Source: Diadema setosum (lineage: Eukaryota; Echinodermata; Echinoidea; Diadematoida; Diadematidae). Taken from it: a stretch of DNA of 64,000 nt. Shown here piece by piece: positions 1-12,063 of the stretch; position 1 is the stretch's first letter; each line of letters opens with the position of its first letter. The position numbers and the translations under genes were made by a program. The stretch is from assembly GCF_964275005.1 (NCBI RefSeq), contig NC_092705.1, positions 7,366,641 through 7,430,640 of the forward strand, written 5' to 3'. The notes under the pieces were generated by a model. The model was not told the DNA's origin and searched no databases. It saw only the letters and a list, made by a program, of their open reading frames with translations.

Positions 1-583
1 CTTTCTGAAGTCAGAACTTCAGTTTATAAGTGAACAAAAACTTATTTGAATCATAAATGCAAGCATTGCTGGAAACCTATTTCTGATTTTCTTGTTGTTG
101 TTTTTTCAGGCAAAGAAGATATCATTGTTCCACTGGAATTGGGATCACTGCTGGTGCAATGTGGAATCTATGGCTGATTTTGGAGTGTCGGTGTTTGATG
201 AAAATAGGGTGTCAACTGACAACAAATTAACAGCGGTGCCATGTCATATTTTTGTTCACAACCATCATAACAGACCTGTATTTCTCTCTGAGCATCTAAA
301 GAGCTGAAAAGCAATGCATTTCAGGTCTTGCACTTCTTCATAAGAATTACAACAGTACTTTACCATTGAAACTCCTCTGCACTCAATCAATAAATTTTGA
401 CAAAGTTGCTCTGCATGTTTGAGCTTTATCCATAACTCCACAATATGTATAAAGTAGCTGAATTTTGTAACATGTAGCTGGAATTTGTAAAATGTTTTCA
501 TGTTTGTTTTATTTTCCACTTTTCCCTGAAAGTAACTGAACTTGCAGCTCCTGTACATCAACCTCTCCCATTGTATCACTCAC

Positions 584-776
584 GTTGCTATGGTGATGAC
601 GAGCTGGTAGGAGGCCCGGAAGATGATGTAGAAGGAGTAGCAGAGCCAGATGTTGGTGGTGAGGCCCATGATGAGCAGAAGGATTGCATCTGCGATGGAC
701 ACGATCCCCATGAGGAGCTCCCCATACTTATCCCAGTTGACCCTGGGGAACATGATGAGGAACGCCGACAACACCC
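584..776 (-). CDS. SLC19 transporter, third coding exon (residues 337-400)
   Basis: Acceptor CATTGCAG (ending at 777) followed by GG GTG TTG joins the previous phase-1 exon to read STFLGVLSAFLIMFPRVNW, the same length as the vertebrate homologues. It continues to NIWLCYSFYIIFR and VITIA, with donor GTGAGT at 583. An upstream in-frame reading (SSLLGALLS) is intronic: it has no acceptor in the right phase. Confidence 0.9.
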
Positions 777-3735
777 CTGCAATGACAGACATGAAATTTG
801 ACAACAGGGCACCAAGAAGTGAGCTTAAAGTCCAAGCACAAGTCAAACACAAATAGTATTTGCATTAGCAGTGATGCAAATACAGCCTCCTTGCTAAGAT
901 GTTCTCTCAGGAATTCCCAACATTTATCTGTATTGATCGAAGACAATTCTCACATTTAGTGTTGTTAAAGGTATACCAGCATCTGGATATTATTTTCACT
1001 GCTCTATGAATATGTCACTGTTTGGCAAATACCTGTCTATTGTCAGATGGACTGTACAAGAAAAGAATACACTGTATTATCAAATTGATAAAATGCACTA
1101 AAAAGTTTCCAAATTAAACTTGCAACATATGCAAAATAACTCTTTAGTTTTACTTTTGCTACATATAGCCACACAACTGAAGACTATATAATACATTTGA
1201 TCCAACTGTGACATATAAAAGCAATTTGGTAGCAGCGATAAAAATATATGACACAGCATAGGTCCTACAGATCCACATCATGAGCACCTTTCATCAGCAA
1301 AATGTTGATATCCCATTGCCTTTTTCTTTCAAGGCTGAAAAAAAAAAGGATTCTCCTGTAAAGTAATGCATTTATTGCAAAATAACTGACTTCCCGTGCA
1401 ATACAATTCATACTTTTGACCTGTGGGAGAATCGTCACCCTTGAAAACTCACTAATGCTCTCACTCGCAAAAGTTACAATTGGCACACTATCTGCGAGTT
1501 TCCCCTTCTGAGTTTTCATTTGCATTATGTGAATTCACAGTGATAGAAAGGACACGCTGAGCAAAAACTTTCTAAAGATTAAATTTTGTGATATTTGACT
1601 ACACATGTGAACAGGCCAAGTTTGAAATGATGGCATCGAATCTCTTTACCGAGAAAGGTTGACACAGCCTCCACGGCTCCATTGTAGACATCCTGATCCT
1701 CCGTCCCCGTTCCCGTCTTCGTAAAAATGGCATCCCACAGCGTCTGTATGTAGTTGCCAATTTGCAGATTGCCACAAGTTGCAAATGCCCACCTTTACAC
1801 ACGGAGATGTGGATAAAAAAGAAAAATACATTTTATCACATTTTTTCATTCATATGTGCTAAATTATCATATCATTATGGGGAACACCAACATATGGGCA
1901 AATAGCAATGAGCAGGGTCCTGTTTCATAAGAGTTGTTATCAGTTACAACTGCCAAGTTTCTATGACAAATTTGCTCTCAGCCAGTCAGATGCAAGGATT
2001 TCAGTAGCTTATAACAACTATCATAACTTGTTATTGATAACAAGGTTTATGAAATGGGGCCCAGGTTGCTTGTAAAAAAACAGTAGATGGAGTCACTGAC
2101 TCCATCGGAGTATGCATGATTTTAAATTGACTCTTGATAATAATAGGCAAGTACCAGTACAACAAACATCGACTTCATGCAATATTTGTATTGTGTCTCT
2201 CTCTGTTTGTGTGTCACAATGATAACTGAACTCATTCATTGAGGTACTCATTATTTTCACTATTGAAAGACATATTGTTACTTAATTTTCAATATATCTG
2301 GGATTAACAATCATTTACAGCTGAGCACTCTAAGTTTGATTCAGGCAACAAAAAAAATTCTGGAGGCAAGCATTTTTAGATATTAACTTTTTGTGTCTTG
2401 GCCTAAAATTACATTTCTTAAGATAAATAGGTTTGTACACAAATTTCAAAAGAACAATTCTCTTCTTCGATTTTTTAGTGGACAAAAACTCTGCAGATGC
2501 TTGTAAATCAACCATTCTAACTTCTCTAACATAGTTCTACTGTGTTATACCAAAATCTCTTTGAAATGTTGAAATGGTGACTTTATAATAAGATACAATG
2601 TATAAGCTGTTACTTTTGCACACAGATATTTTTGCAAATGAGGAAGTCACAGACATTTTTGCAAGATATTGTTTTTCGCAATTTGACGCCAAGGCTTTCA
2701 TAAATATGCTATATTATCCTGGCATATCGCAACATTTTTTGCGTGTTGTAGAATTTGTAACCAAACAGCAATTCGCCAAATTTGCAAAAATTAAACCCTT
2801 GAAAAAATAACAGCTCATACTATACTAGGAAAGAAAATATTTTGATGGAGACATGAGAAGCATAAATACCAAAGTGACCATTGAAGCAATTGTTTGTTGG
2901 TGAAACAGGTCTTGAAATCTGCCCATAACAGCACAAAGAATCTCTTAGTAGCCACAAGACTTGATTTCGATATATCTCTCAGCGGCTGTGAGGATGTACC
3001 GGGCATGCTTCTCTGTGATGTGTCTTGGTCGATCTGATTCCTGTCAGTTGAGTCTTCCTGAGAATTTTTCACGCTGGCTGTTTGAACTGCTCTCTCATCT
3101 CCTCCATTCTCGTGGCTTCTGATTCCTTCGACGTCATCATTGTCACGATGGAAGTAGGTACTTTTCTCGACGGGAGGTAAAAACAGGCTGAGAATGAAGC
3201 CCAGCGAGACACAAGTAAGGCTTATGTAGTTCAGCCCTGCATACGTAGTGACCTTCAGCGATATCAAAATCTGACCCAGGACCCCTGCAGCCAGTCTCCC
3301 TGTGAGCAACGAGGCCCTCGTGTAGCTGGAAACCTGCTGGTAGTGGTCTGCGGACACCGCTGCAAAAATGTACGAATAGTAGGCGATTTCGGTGGAGGTG
3401 GCCAGGGCGTACATGAACTGCATCAGTTTCATCATTTCTACACCAAAAGCCCAGATGAGAAGAGCCCAGGTGGCCATGTAGGCCACACCCTCAAAGTTGA
3501 TGACCGGTTTGTATCGGAGGAGATCGGTCAAGAGGAAGACAAAGACCAGGGCCACCATGTAGGAGTAGGTCCAGACGGGGTACACCTCGTTATCCACCTG
3601 CTCCTCAGTGAGGTTCTTGAACCCTCGGAGGAACGGTGTCAAGAATGGCTCGGAGGGTCGCAGTTCTTTGAGGATGCCATAGCAACAGAGCAGCACGGTT
3701 GGATAGACCCAGCTCCACTCTCTGGCGGGCTTCAT
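584..3735 (-). CDS. SLC19-family thiamine/folate transporter, N-terminal 400 residues (3 exons, partial)
   Basis: Joining 3735-2870, 1792-1650 and 776-584 gives an open frame of 400 codons plus two bases with consistent phases and GT-AG splice sites. The product resembles vertebrate SLC19A2/SLC19A3 thiamine transporters and the reduced folate carrier SLC19A1. It has the family N-terminal region with LRPSEPFLTP, YPVWTYSY and EIAYYSYI, then a hydrophilic Ser/Asp-rich central loop (about residues 195-265), then WWAFATCGN, YNGAVEAVSTFLG and NIWLCYSFYIIFR. SLC19 proteins are 12-helix plasma-membrane carriers for thiamine or folates; which substrate applies here cannot be read from the sequence. 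The last donor is at 583, so further exons encoding the final helices and tail lie left of the window. A short 5' noncoding part (3773-3736) precedes the ATG in the first coding exon; its acceptor (TATCTAG) implies an upstream 5'UTR exon that I could not place. Confidence 0.93.
1650..1792 (-). CDS. SLC19 transporter, second coding exon (residues 289-336)
   Basis: After acceptor TAAAG the frame reads WWAFATCGNLQIGNYIQTLW and later YNGAVEAVSTFLG, matching SLC19A2/3 in order and spacing. It ends at donor GTAAAG in phase 1. The open frame is not the longest in this stretch; family alignment and phase decide it. Confidence 0.92.
1915..2062. mobile_element. Palindromic MITE, 'GGGCCC-TTTCATAA' family, copy 1
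   Basis: The ends GGGTCCTGTTTCATAAGAG and its near-complement TTTATGAAATGGGGCCC form imperfect terminal inverted repeats of about 35 bp around a core ATTTGCTCTCAGCC. The same element is at 58123-58270, and a diverged one at 39558-39672. It lies in an intron of the SLC19 gene. No coding capacity. Confidence 0.75.
2870..3735 (-). CDS. SLC19 transporter, first coding exon (residues 1-288)
   Basis: The start MKPAREWSWVYP is chosen because family similarity begins at once and the exon has an acceptor AG at 3775-3774. The exon ends in phase 2 at 2870, before donor GTATTT. It carries about the first six transmembrane helices and the large cytosolic loop, plus the start of the next half (RFFVLLWADFKTCFTNKQLLQWSLW). 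A potential N-glycosylation site (NLT) lies in the first extracellular loop after helix 1. Confidence 0.93.
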
Positions 3736-3773
3736 GGTTCTGAAATGCCGCTGTGTCCTCCTCTTCCACAGAT

Positions 3774-5616
3774 CTAGATAGGAAAGTATAAAACCGGAAT
3801 TCTTTAAACAAATAGGAAATTGCAACTTGCACACGACTAAATTGAATCTCAGCCAAATTCATGTATACTTGTATGTGACCTGCTACAACAAAAAGATCCC
3901 AAAGTCGAGGGAGGTTGATTTTCTGAAAATGGACGGACAAGACATTATTTCCTTACTTAGCTTCCACTTTAATATCATGTATAACAAGTCTCATAAAAGT
4001 GCACAATTGGGGAGATATTGATGATTTTATAAGACCATGTCGAGTGGTCTAGGAACTCAGCATTTTGAGAAAACCGCATCCGAAGTTTTCTTTTCGATGC
4101 AATAGTGATCAAGGAGAGGTAAGACAGTTTTCACCTCTTGACAATAGAAGGTCTGCTCATGGCAATCTCTGCAATGTTCATTCAAGCTTGGCACCAGCAA
4201 TTTATGCATGACCAATCAGTGTCCAGGATGCCACGCATCAATCCCTCGCTGCTAGGGGCCGAGTCTTTCGCTACGGTGCTAAATCCAAATCTTTGGACAC
4301 AGTTCTATTCCGTTGAAAATGGGAAAATCATGGCCCAGAAAAATGCTAATTTCTTACCTTTCCTTTGATTATTTAGCTTCGAAATTTCTGCGGATGACAG
4401 ATGAGACACGAGACTACAATATTATGCCAAAAACAGAAATTTGATGGCTTTGACCAATTTCGACGATCTGACTCGTTTGCAAACTCGATTTTCTCGGCTC
4501 AGTCGTCAGCAACTTTCAGATCCTTTTGTTGTTGCAGGTCACATCCTTTCTGACACCGAGAGGTAGGATTTTTTTCTTTGAGCTAGTCTCTTAATTAAAC
4601 CTGAATTGTTGTCTTCATTGATAACACTAAACAGGACAAGACATGGCTATCCCGGGGTTTAGTATAGATGGGGGTCTTAATTATTTTAGGATATCTGTAA
4701 ACTTCGTATCAAGACTCTTAAACAGTGACTGCATACAATGTGTCCCTTTATCACAAATGGTCACGATCCACATGCAAAACCTGTGCATATGCCATGGTCT
4801 AGTTTCTACTTCTACAGCAAGCTTACCAGTACAGTAGGGAAGCCCTCACAAGTCACATATTGGTGTAGTACAGATGGAGTTCCTGGAGGTTTGTCTTAAG
4901 CTGGTTTGTGATCTTCTTCAGTGTCTGGCCTCAACATATGCACACGCCTAGTTTCATGACGGCTTTAGATCTTACAAGATATCACGGTTCTGCATTAAAC
5001 TTAAAGTAGCATGCGTAACTCATCACCGTACGAGGTAAAGCACACAACCCGACCCAGCCCCGCTCGTCGGCAGCTGCAGCAGAGGAACTCAAACTACACT
5101 TGTACAGTACAGTAAGGTGACAGTGTAGTACCGGTACAGTGACAACAAAGTTGATCAACGCGAATTTATCGAGAGTTTTACATGGAGTCATTTAATAATG
5201 TGTCTTATAGTGACACTGGGGCCTAACATGGCCATCATTGTTTCAGATACTCAGTAGGATTCCGATAGACTATAAAGTTTACGAGCTTACGTTTGGTTTT
5301 CTTATCTCCTCACAGCAGCCACAGGGTTTCCTCGGCCTCCGGCCTCATCACGCGATCACATTCGGACTGATTGATTGTGTTCAATGTTGCTGCTGGAGTA
5401 CGCCCTCACATGCGATCGAACGCACACAGGGAAATTCCCTACGATACTCTCCCTCCGCCCCCCCCCCCCCCCCCCCCCACCACCACCACTACGAAACTAC
5501 TTCTGCACTGCCACGCGCTGTTTATTGATTTTTATGTTGTACATTGGTATTCTTGATGAAGAAGCACTGAAGAAAAAGGACAAGAAACTGAAAAATTAAA
5601 TGTCATTCATATTGCC
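3774..5616. other. Intergenic, upstream side of the SLC19 gene
   Basis: I see no supported gene. It should hold the promoter and noncoding first exon of the SLC19 gene, but neither is recognisable. A poly-C/CCA run at about 5455-5490 is the only notable simple sequence. Short open frames here have no recognisable similarity. Confidence 0.4.
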
Positions 5617-5620
5617 TTAA

Positions 5621-6005
5621 AGGGTGTGTACAGTTCTGGTTGAGGTGAGGATTTATAGCTTTTAATGTTTTGTGCGATATTCAGAAACCACTCTTTGAGA
5701 TGTCAAAGAGAATGCAATTCTAAGGGGTATCAAAAGTTTATTTGATGAAAATCGGTTTTGAAATGGCTGAGATATCCAAAAACAAGGTGAAACAAAGAGA
5801 TCCTAATAAAAGGCGTGGCCTGTCGCCTTTTATTATTATCACTTTTTGGATATCTCGGCCATTTGAAAACCAATTTTCATCAAATAAACGTTGAATTCTT
5901 CTTGAAATTACATGCTCTTTCATATTTCATTAGAGGTTTTTCATTATCTCACTTAGGAGTGTTATAAACCTGAATCCCCACCTCAACCAGTACTGTATAG
6001 TCCCT
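5621..6005. mobile_element. TTAA-flanked MITE, 'AGGG-TACAG' family, copy 1
   Basis: Inverted ends AGGGTGTGTACAGTTCTGGT and ACCAGTACTGTATAGTCCCT are flanked by TTAA (5617-5620 and 6006-6009). The interior inverted motif contains 'GAAATGGCTGAGATATCC' and its complement. Sister copies are at 16430-16809 and 55656-56031. This is a non-autonomous DNA element of piggyBac-like target choice (inference). Confidence 0.8.
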
Positions 6006-6009
6006 TTAA

Positions 6010-6381
6010 AGGCATAATTTATCATTTCCAGATTACACAAAGACCCAGCATTAATGAATTAAAATAGTTCTAAAATGTGAGTTAGGGATGAAAACAACCA
6101 CTGTAAAAATGTGAATCAGTTAAAATTGATGCTAAGTATTGTTTAATATACAAAATGTGAACAATATTTATAGTAAATTGTTTCCAGACTAAACCGTCTA
6201 CAGTTACGGTTTATTGAGAAAAATACCGATGTCTCTTTATATTTTAGGCTTTATTGCGAAATTTTACTTGGTAGGATTTTTTTTTTTTTTTTGGGGGGGG
6301 GGTACAACATACCTATGCATATGCATAAGTGATATCTTGAAAATTTTTAAAATCTCTCTGCTCCCAAAGGTAACAGGACCA
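6010..6381. mobile_element. TTAA-flanked MITE, 'AGGCATAATTTA' family, copy 1
   Basis: It begins AGGCATAATTTATC directly at the TTAA ending the previous element and ends ...GGTAACAGGACC before a decayed TTAG. The interior contains ACAGTTACGGTTTATTGAGA. About 370 bp of similarity is shared with 59524-59872 (direct) and 58986-59345 (inverted). A poly-T/poly-G run (6279-6301) has expanded inside. Confidence 0.78.
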
Positions 6382-6422
6382 TTAGAAAATAATCCTAACC
6401 ATGAATTTTATCAATGAAGACC

Positions 6423-6437
6423 CAGTGGCGGATCCAG

Positions 6438-6468
<31 letters not shown>

Positions 6469-6550
6469 GGGCACCGGGCGCGCGCCCTTCTTTATTTCTT
6501 GTTAAATGTAAAGACGCCTCCCCTTTACGGAATTTCTGGATCCGCCCCTG
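6423..6550. mobile_element. Short inverted-repeat element, CAGTGGCGGATCCAG ends
   Basis: Terminal repeats CAGTGGCGGATCCAG and CTGGATCCGCCCCTG enclose a poly-G run and a CTCCCCTTTACGGAATTTC block. A related half element (CTCCCCTTTACGGAATTC, CTAGATCTGCCCCTG) is at 15397-15478. hAT-like ends are suggested, but no 8-bp duplication is visible. Confidence 0.65.
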
Positions 6551-7099
6551 ATACGTATCTATGATAGGCATATAAGGTCTGGAAGACCGTGTTTGTTTGT
6601 TTGTGTTTTTTTTTTCTTTTCCAAGCAAGTTTACCCCTTTTATTATTAACCCCTTCTGTGTAAGGGATTCGTACACTAACGCTTTTTGGTATTCTTCGTC
6701 AGTTGGTATTTCACTCAAAGGGTTATATAAAGCGACATGCACACTCTCTTATGTTAACGTTCACATTATTAACCAAAGTGATTCTTGATGAAAAAAAAAT
6801 GAAAGACAAACATTTCACTAAAATCGGATGATATGCGTATTCACAGAATCGTAACAGCTAGCTGTTCAAACACCACACCTACCCCCGGAATAATGCGGTA
6901 ACATTAATGTTATCATCTCACAAACCATTTACAATTGTATTAGATGTTTGTATGCCTATCTTCACAATGGATTTCATCTCTTGACAGAGATGATAATTGT
7001 ATTATATAGATAGATCATAATCATCAATGCACATGCCTGTAGACTTGAAATAACTCGACAATTGCTGTAAAGGGAAATGTTCGTTTTATAGTTGCTAAA
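6551..7099. other. Intergenic, no gene seen
   Basis: AT-rich unique-looking sequence. No recognised exon, RNA gene or repeat family. Confidence 0.4.
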
Positions 7100-7515
7100 T
7101 TCCTGAATTGTCTTCTATTTTGTGGATCTTGCACATTGTTACGTAGATAAGTTGCTCGGTGGCTATCACGGTATACATGTATGCTCTAATGTATTCTCGT
7201 TGTTTGCCTGTTTTTCTTACTTTAATTCTTTCTATCTTTTTGCTCTTCCTTCCATTACGTCCCGCTCCTTCCTTTCAACGTTTTCGTTATTATGCGGTTT
7301 GTCACTTGTTTGATAAGACTTTAAAATTTTCATGTATAGAGACCTATACAATACAAGCTTTGCTTTTCAATAGGGCCTAGGTCCTTCTCATTTCATGTTT
7401 GTTTGTCTTCCCTTTTAATTACGATGTTACGTCTTGTATATGTTCCATCGATTGTATCATATTTTGTGTTTGATATGTAGAAAAATACCGGTAAATCAAA
7501 ATCAAATCAAATCAT
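7100..7515 (+). mobile_element. Possible 5'-truncated LINE/SINE 3' end
   Basis: The segment ends in an ATCAAATCAAATCA-type tail (7495-7515), like the tail of the LINE ending at 26461. No coding similarity was identified, so this rests on the tail alone. Confidence 0.35.
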
Positions 7516-8294
7516 AAATGATCATTGATTGGTAGATAAGAACACAGCTTAACCTACAACTCGAGTTGTAAAGAGATGACTTCAACACATTATATCATTT
7601 ACATGACGTGTGATATGGGGTCATTAAGAGATTATAGGTTCCTAATCAAATCTAATAATTGCCTGTGATGTGAACAGGTACGTCATGATAGAGAGTGATA
7701 GCGTTAGTACATTTCGGACAAAATAATATATCAAAGCAATGTGTGGGATAGACTGGGATGATTACAATAATGTGTCACTCTCAACAATGGACCATCGCCA
7801 TCAGTGTGTGGTAGTGTTTCTTTTTGGTGTGTACGTGCTTGTGTGTATGTGCGCGCGCGTGTGTGTAGTCTTGGAAGGAGACTCAATGCCATAATTCATT
7901 ATTGTGTCACTCTAATCTAAATTATTCTGACGTCATTAAGTTAAATGGCGACCCTCAACCCCCCCCCCCCCCAAAAAAAAGGGGGGTGGGGAGGGAGAGG
8001 TTAAGTGAAAGAAATAATCAAAAACGCATACAGAAGAACGGAAGATGTGTTCTCCGGCATGCATATACGCACATCAAAATAAGCAACTATTGAGAGCAAG
8101 ATATTTTCTTTATAACGACCGGCAAAAGCACTTCCGAGTACATCCTGCATGTGAAGTTTGTTTGCAAGTCTTTCTAATGCTCAGAGGGCATATGTAAAAT
8201 TATTATGATGACTCAGTAAAATTCTTTAGCACACAAAACAACATGAAAAAGTCCATATACGGATTAAGAGTTGTAGAATACAATATGATTCAGG
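7516..8294. other. Intergenic, no gene seen
   Basis: Contains a (GT)n/GCGC stretch at about 7825-7866 and an A/C/G homopolymer cluster at 7959-7990. No recognised gene. Confidence 0.4.
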
Positions 8295-8576
8295 GGGTCA
8301 ACCCACGAGACTGACACCCACGAGTCATACAACCAACGAGTTCGACACTAGGCATATAAAGCTCACGAGTTCGACACTACGTCAAAAACAGCCCACGAGT
8401 TCGACAGATATACATCACGGAACTTAATGTGTCGGTCTCGCGGGCCTTGTTTGCTTAGTGTCGAACTCATGGGCTTTATGACTCGTGAGCTGTATAACTC
8501 GTGGGCCGTATTACTCATGGGCTGTATGACTCATGGGCTGTATGACTCGTGGGTGTCGGTCTCGTGACGTGCGCCC
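8295..8576. mobile_element. Modular palindromic element (CACGAG family), copy P1
   Basis: Starts GGGTCAACCCACGAGACTGA and ends GGTCTCGTGACGTGCGCCC, with ends that are imperfect reverse complements. The left arm repeats CCCACGAGT-(CATACA or TCGACA) units. The right arm repeats the complement, with 16-bp units of type CTGTATGACTCGTGGG. The centre contains TTAATGTGTCGGTCTCG, conserved in P3, P4 and P5. No coding capacity. Confidence 0.85.
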
Positions 8577-8654
8577 GGCATTCAGCTATAGGTACAGCTT
8601 TGAGACATGTTTCTATCATATCTGCATGGATTATCAAATCTTGGCTGGATACCG

Positions 8655-9186
8655 CAAGACTCCCATGAGCTCGACACCTCACGAGCTCATATACAGTTCA
8701 CGAACCCGACCTTGAAAAAAAGGTCCGTGAGTCATGCAGCCAACGAGCTCGACATAAGGCAAAAATGGCCTGCCATCTCGACACTAGGGAGGTAAGGCTC
8801 ATGAGCTTGACACTATATAGATAGGCAATAAGGCCTACGAGACAGACTCTGGGAAAAGTAATGCCCACAAGCTCACATTCGGCAAAAGAGGTCCAAGAGA
8901 CAGGCACTCATGGGTGTGGGATACGTTGCGCCCCGTGTTGTAATGTCAGTCTCATGGGCCTTTTTGCCTAGTGTCGAGCTTGTTGATCTTGTTTGCATTT
9001 GAGCTCGTGAGCCTTATTTGCCCATGTGTCTAGCTGGTAGACCTTATAGCTCGTGTACCTATTTTACTTTATGTCGAGCTTATGGGCCTTGTTCACTTAG
9101 TGTCTTATAGCTCTTGGGCCGTATGACTCGTGGGTCATATGGCTCGTGGGCTGTATGACTCGTGGGTGTCGAGCTTGTCACGTTTA
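8655..9186. mobile_element. Expanded modular palindromic element, copy P1b
   Basis: A longer, more degenerate version of P1. The left half has many (CACGAG)(CTCGACA)(AGGCAA) modules and the right half the complementary GTGTCGAGCTT-ATGGGCCTTGTT modules, meeting near 8938-8950 (TGTTGTAATGTCAGTCTC). It lies about 80 bp after P1, as a tandem or expanded relative. Confidence 0.75.
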
Positions 9187-10020
9187 AGGCCACCGTGAAC
9201 AAAACGGGATGGACGTGAAACAACGTTGGGGACGTGATGGACAAAAAATGTGACAGACCGTCAATACCTTGGCTGCCGTGTCAGATTTTTAAACTGTCAA
9301 AAATTTTCCATGGCAGTCCCGGTACTAATGAGAAACCTTGTAGACCGTAATAAAACGGGATGAACGTATCATAACGTGACAGCAGGTACTGTGCAGTAAC
9401 TGACCTTGGAGGCTCTCGGTACCGGGACTTGACGGGAAATATTGGGCAGTCTATATGACCTGACCAGTCGTGAAGACCGGCGTCTGATACATGTTCACAG
9501 GAGCCAGTACTAGAAAGAACAAGGCTATATGGAGGGGAAAAACAGAAGAATATCTTAATATCTTATTATATACCCTCGGTGAACTACGTTTTAGACAAAC
9601 GGAGCTGTCGTGGCCGCCGAGAACATGGTGTAAACATAGCATCTATGACAGGAACGAAAAACGAACATTCATTTTGAGGTAGTTAAGCAGTAGCTATATT
9701 AATGCAACTAACAATTTGTTTTGTTTAATAGATACTTTATTTTCTGCAAATCAATAAATCAATCAGCAAATCAATATACATAAGGCACATAATCACGAAC
9801 ATGTGAGAAATTTACAAAATAAATTCAAAACAGAGTCGTTTGACTTGCATAAACAAGGATATAAAAGGAAATTAATGATACAATATACAGTATGCATGTC
9901 TATGCAGCGGGGATTACAACAACAATTATAATTATGGAGCGATTATGCAGAGGGCCGCCATTGTAAGCATAGCTTGAAAAGATGGCCGGCCCGATTAAAA
10001 GGTAGGGACGTATACTAGTT
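9187..10020. other. Intergenic, repeat-like but unassigned
   Basis: 9190-9480 contains repeated words such as ACGGGAT(G)GACGT and GTGACAG. 9725-9780 has AATCAATAAATCAATCAGC-like words. No gene recognised. Confidence 0.35.
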
Positions 10021-11690
10021 TCGTAACAATACAATACAATACAATACAATACAATACAACACAATACAATACAATACAATACAATACAATAAAATACAAA
10101 TTCTGCTGCGAAGATAGCAGGGGGAAATAAACTCTGATGTGTGATGGTGGTGGATGTGCGTGCAAGTGCTTGAAAGTGCACAGGGGCAGATATGCTGGAA
10201 TGTAGAATAATAGAATTGGTTTGCTGGAAGAGGGAACGATATGCGATGTTGCTATTTGGGAGACCAACATTAATCATATGAATATTTGTTTTTAATTCGT
10301 ATTTGAAGTATACTGTAACAAAATGTGCTTCTTTAAGTTTGCTTTGAATGAAAACAAGGAGGCACACTGTTTCAACTCCTCATGAAGAGTGTTCCATGTA
10401 TCCGGACCGTGATATCTGATCGACTTTTGAGCAAGTAGAAGCTTTGGATTACTTAAATGAAAATCATGGGAACGACGGGTTGGGTATGAGTGAATATGAT
10501 CATTGGTTACTAAGGCATTATGAAAAAATGGTATAATAAATTTCGAGTGTGTTTATACATAAATGTGGCAGTTAGGTATATATTATATCATGGGCCTTTA
10601 GAGTTTTTAGGCGATAAAATATGGGATCAGTGTTAGCCAAGAAATTTGAGTGTGTGCATATACGAAGAGCCTTTTTCTGAAGAATAAAAATTGTGTTTAA
10701 TTCAGTTTTGCTACAATTGCCCCATACAATATTGCAGTACATTACATATGGTAAAAATAAAGTGTTATATAACATTATTAAAGTTTGATCATTAATTCAA
10801 TACTTTATTCTCCTTAAAACACCAGTTGTTTTAGATATGAAATTGCTGTAGTAATATTCTGGACATGAGTATTCCAAGTTAGATTGCTATCTAGGGTCAC
10901 TCCTAGAAACTTGGTTGAATGTTTCTCAGCAATGTTTATATCATCAATATAAATACATTTAGGAAGGTTGGGTTGGGATTGAAGAGTATGAAAATGTATA
11001 AAACATGTCTTACAAATATTCAATGAAAGCTTGTTACTTCTAAACCATTTCGAGATGTTGCCTCATTCCATATTAAGTGTATCAATCAGTGTTGCAATGT
11101 CCTTGTGGGAATAAAAAACGTTATTGTCGTCTGCAAATAAGATGAAGTTCAAACGAGGGGAAGAATTTATAATATCATTAATATAAATCAAAAAAGTAGG
11201 GGCCCGAGGATAGTTCCCTGAGTGACACTACACTGCTACATGACACGTTAGAATATAATGAGTGACTAGATTTAAATGCAACATATTGTTTACGATGACT
11301 TAGATAACTTCTGAACCATGGCAAAGTAATCCCTCTCACGCCATAATTATGTAATTTTTCAAGTAAAATGTCATGATCAATAGTGTCAAATGCCTTACTA
11401 AGATCCACAAAAACTCCAATTATGTGTTCTTTTTTTTTTAGAAATCGCATCAATAATATTGTCGACAGATTTGATTATAGCATAATCGGTAGAAAATCCT
11501 TTCCCAAAACTAAACTGATTCGCATTCAATATATCATTTTCAGTCATAAACGAGTAAAGACGTTTGTAAACTACTTTTTCTACTAGTAAAATTTTCGATA
11601 GTACAGGCAACAATGAGATGGGTCTATAATTTTTCACCACTGATGATATAGAAAACAATGCTGCTATAGGAAACAATGAAACGGCCTCCT
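10021..11690 (-). mobile_element. Decayed non-LTR retrotransposon (jockey/CR1-like), 5'-truncated
   Basis: Reading right to left, frames broken by stops and shifts contain reverse-transcriptase segments in order. These are NYRPISLLPVLSKI (about 11640-11590), [20 protein letters not shown] (about 11410-11350), an FADDN catalytic block (about 11150-11118), KFLGVTLDSNLTW (about 10900), YCNIVWGNC (about 10730) and HSYPTR...HGPDTWNTL (about 10500-10380). The 3' end carries a pentanucleotide tail (ACAAT units on the plus strand, 10026-10091). No intact frame remains, and the 5' part with the endonuclease is missing. It is a relative of the plus-strand element at 24.9 kb, but diverged. Confidence 0.85.
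10026..10091. repeat. (ACAAT)n pentanucleotide tail
   Basis: About 13 units of ACAAT with one substitution, forming the 3' tail of the minus-strand retrotransposon. Confidence 0.85.
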
Positions 11691-12063
11691 ACATGAGAGC
11701 TTTCACTTCTAGCTGCCCAGCAAAGAAAATTTGATTGATATTTGAGGCAGTGAGATAAAAACAGCGGAGTGAAGGGGGGGGGGGGGAGACTCTCGACAGT
11801 GGCTAAAAAACCGTTGATGGAATAGACAGGTACGAGGAGTCGACAGATGTATACGATCAAAACTGAACTGTATAATCTGTGTCGTGTGGTGCCATCACAC
11901 TAAACCTCTCATAAACCAGCGTGAATTCGTGCTTTTCGTTAACAGATGAAAAGTATACTTATCAGATATAGACACAGATTTCATCAGAATAAGAACATTT
12001 CGATAAACAGTCAGAGCCAAACTTTCCTCTAGTCACTAGGGAGAGCCTGAACCACAAGCCGTG

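Noticed and set aside
810..852. Extension of SLC19 exon 3 upstream (SSLLGALLS reading)
   Set aside because: No acceptor in matching phase; the CATTGCAG acceptor at 777 gives a gap-free family alignment.
3343..3777. 144-codon open frame on the plus strand
   Set aside because: Antisense of the first coding exon of the SLC19 gene; His/Gly-rich composition is that of a reverse complement of a membrane protein.
8295..9186. CRISPR-like regularly spaced short repeats
   Set aside because: Units alternate orientation about a centre, there are no unique spacers of constant size, and the context is an animal genome; it is a palindromic mobile element.
9900..10367. 155-codon minus-strand frame
   Set aside because: Crosses the (ACAAT)n tail, giving a Cys/Ile/Val/Leu-Tyr periodic peptide; part of the retroelement 3'UTR.
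11174..11860. Separate genes from individual reverse-transcriptase frames
   Set aside because: They are pieces of one decayed retrotransposon in shifted frames.
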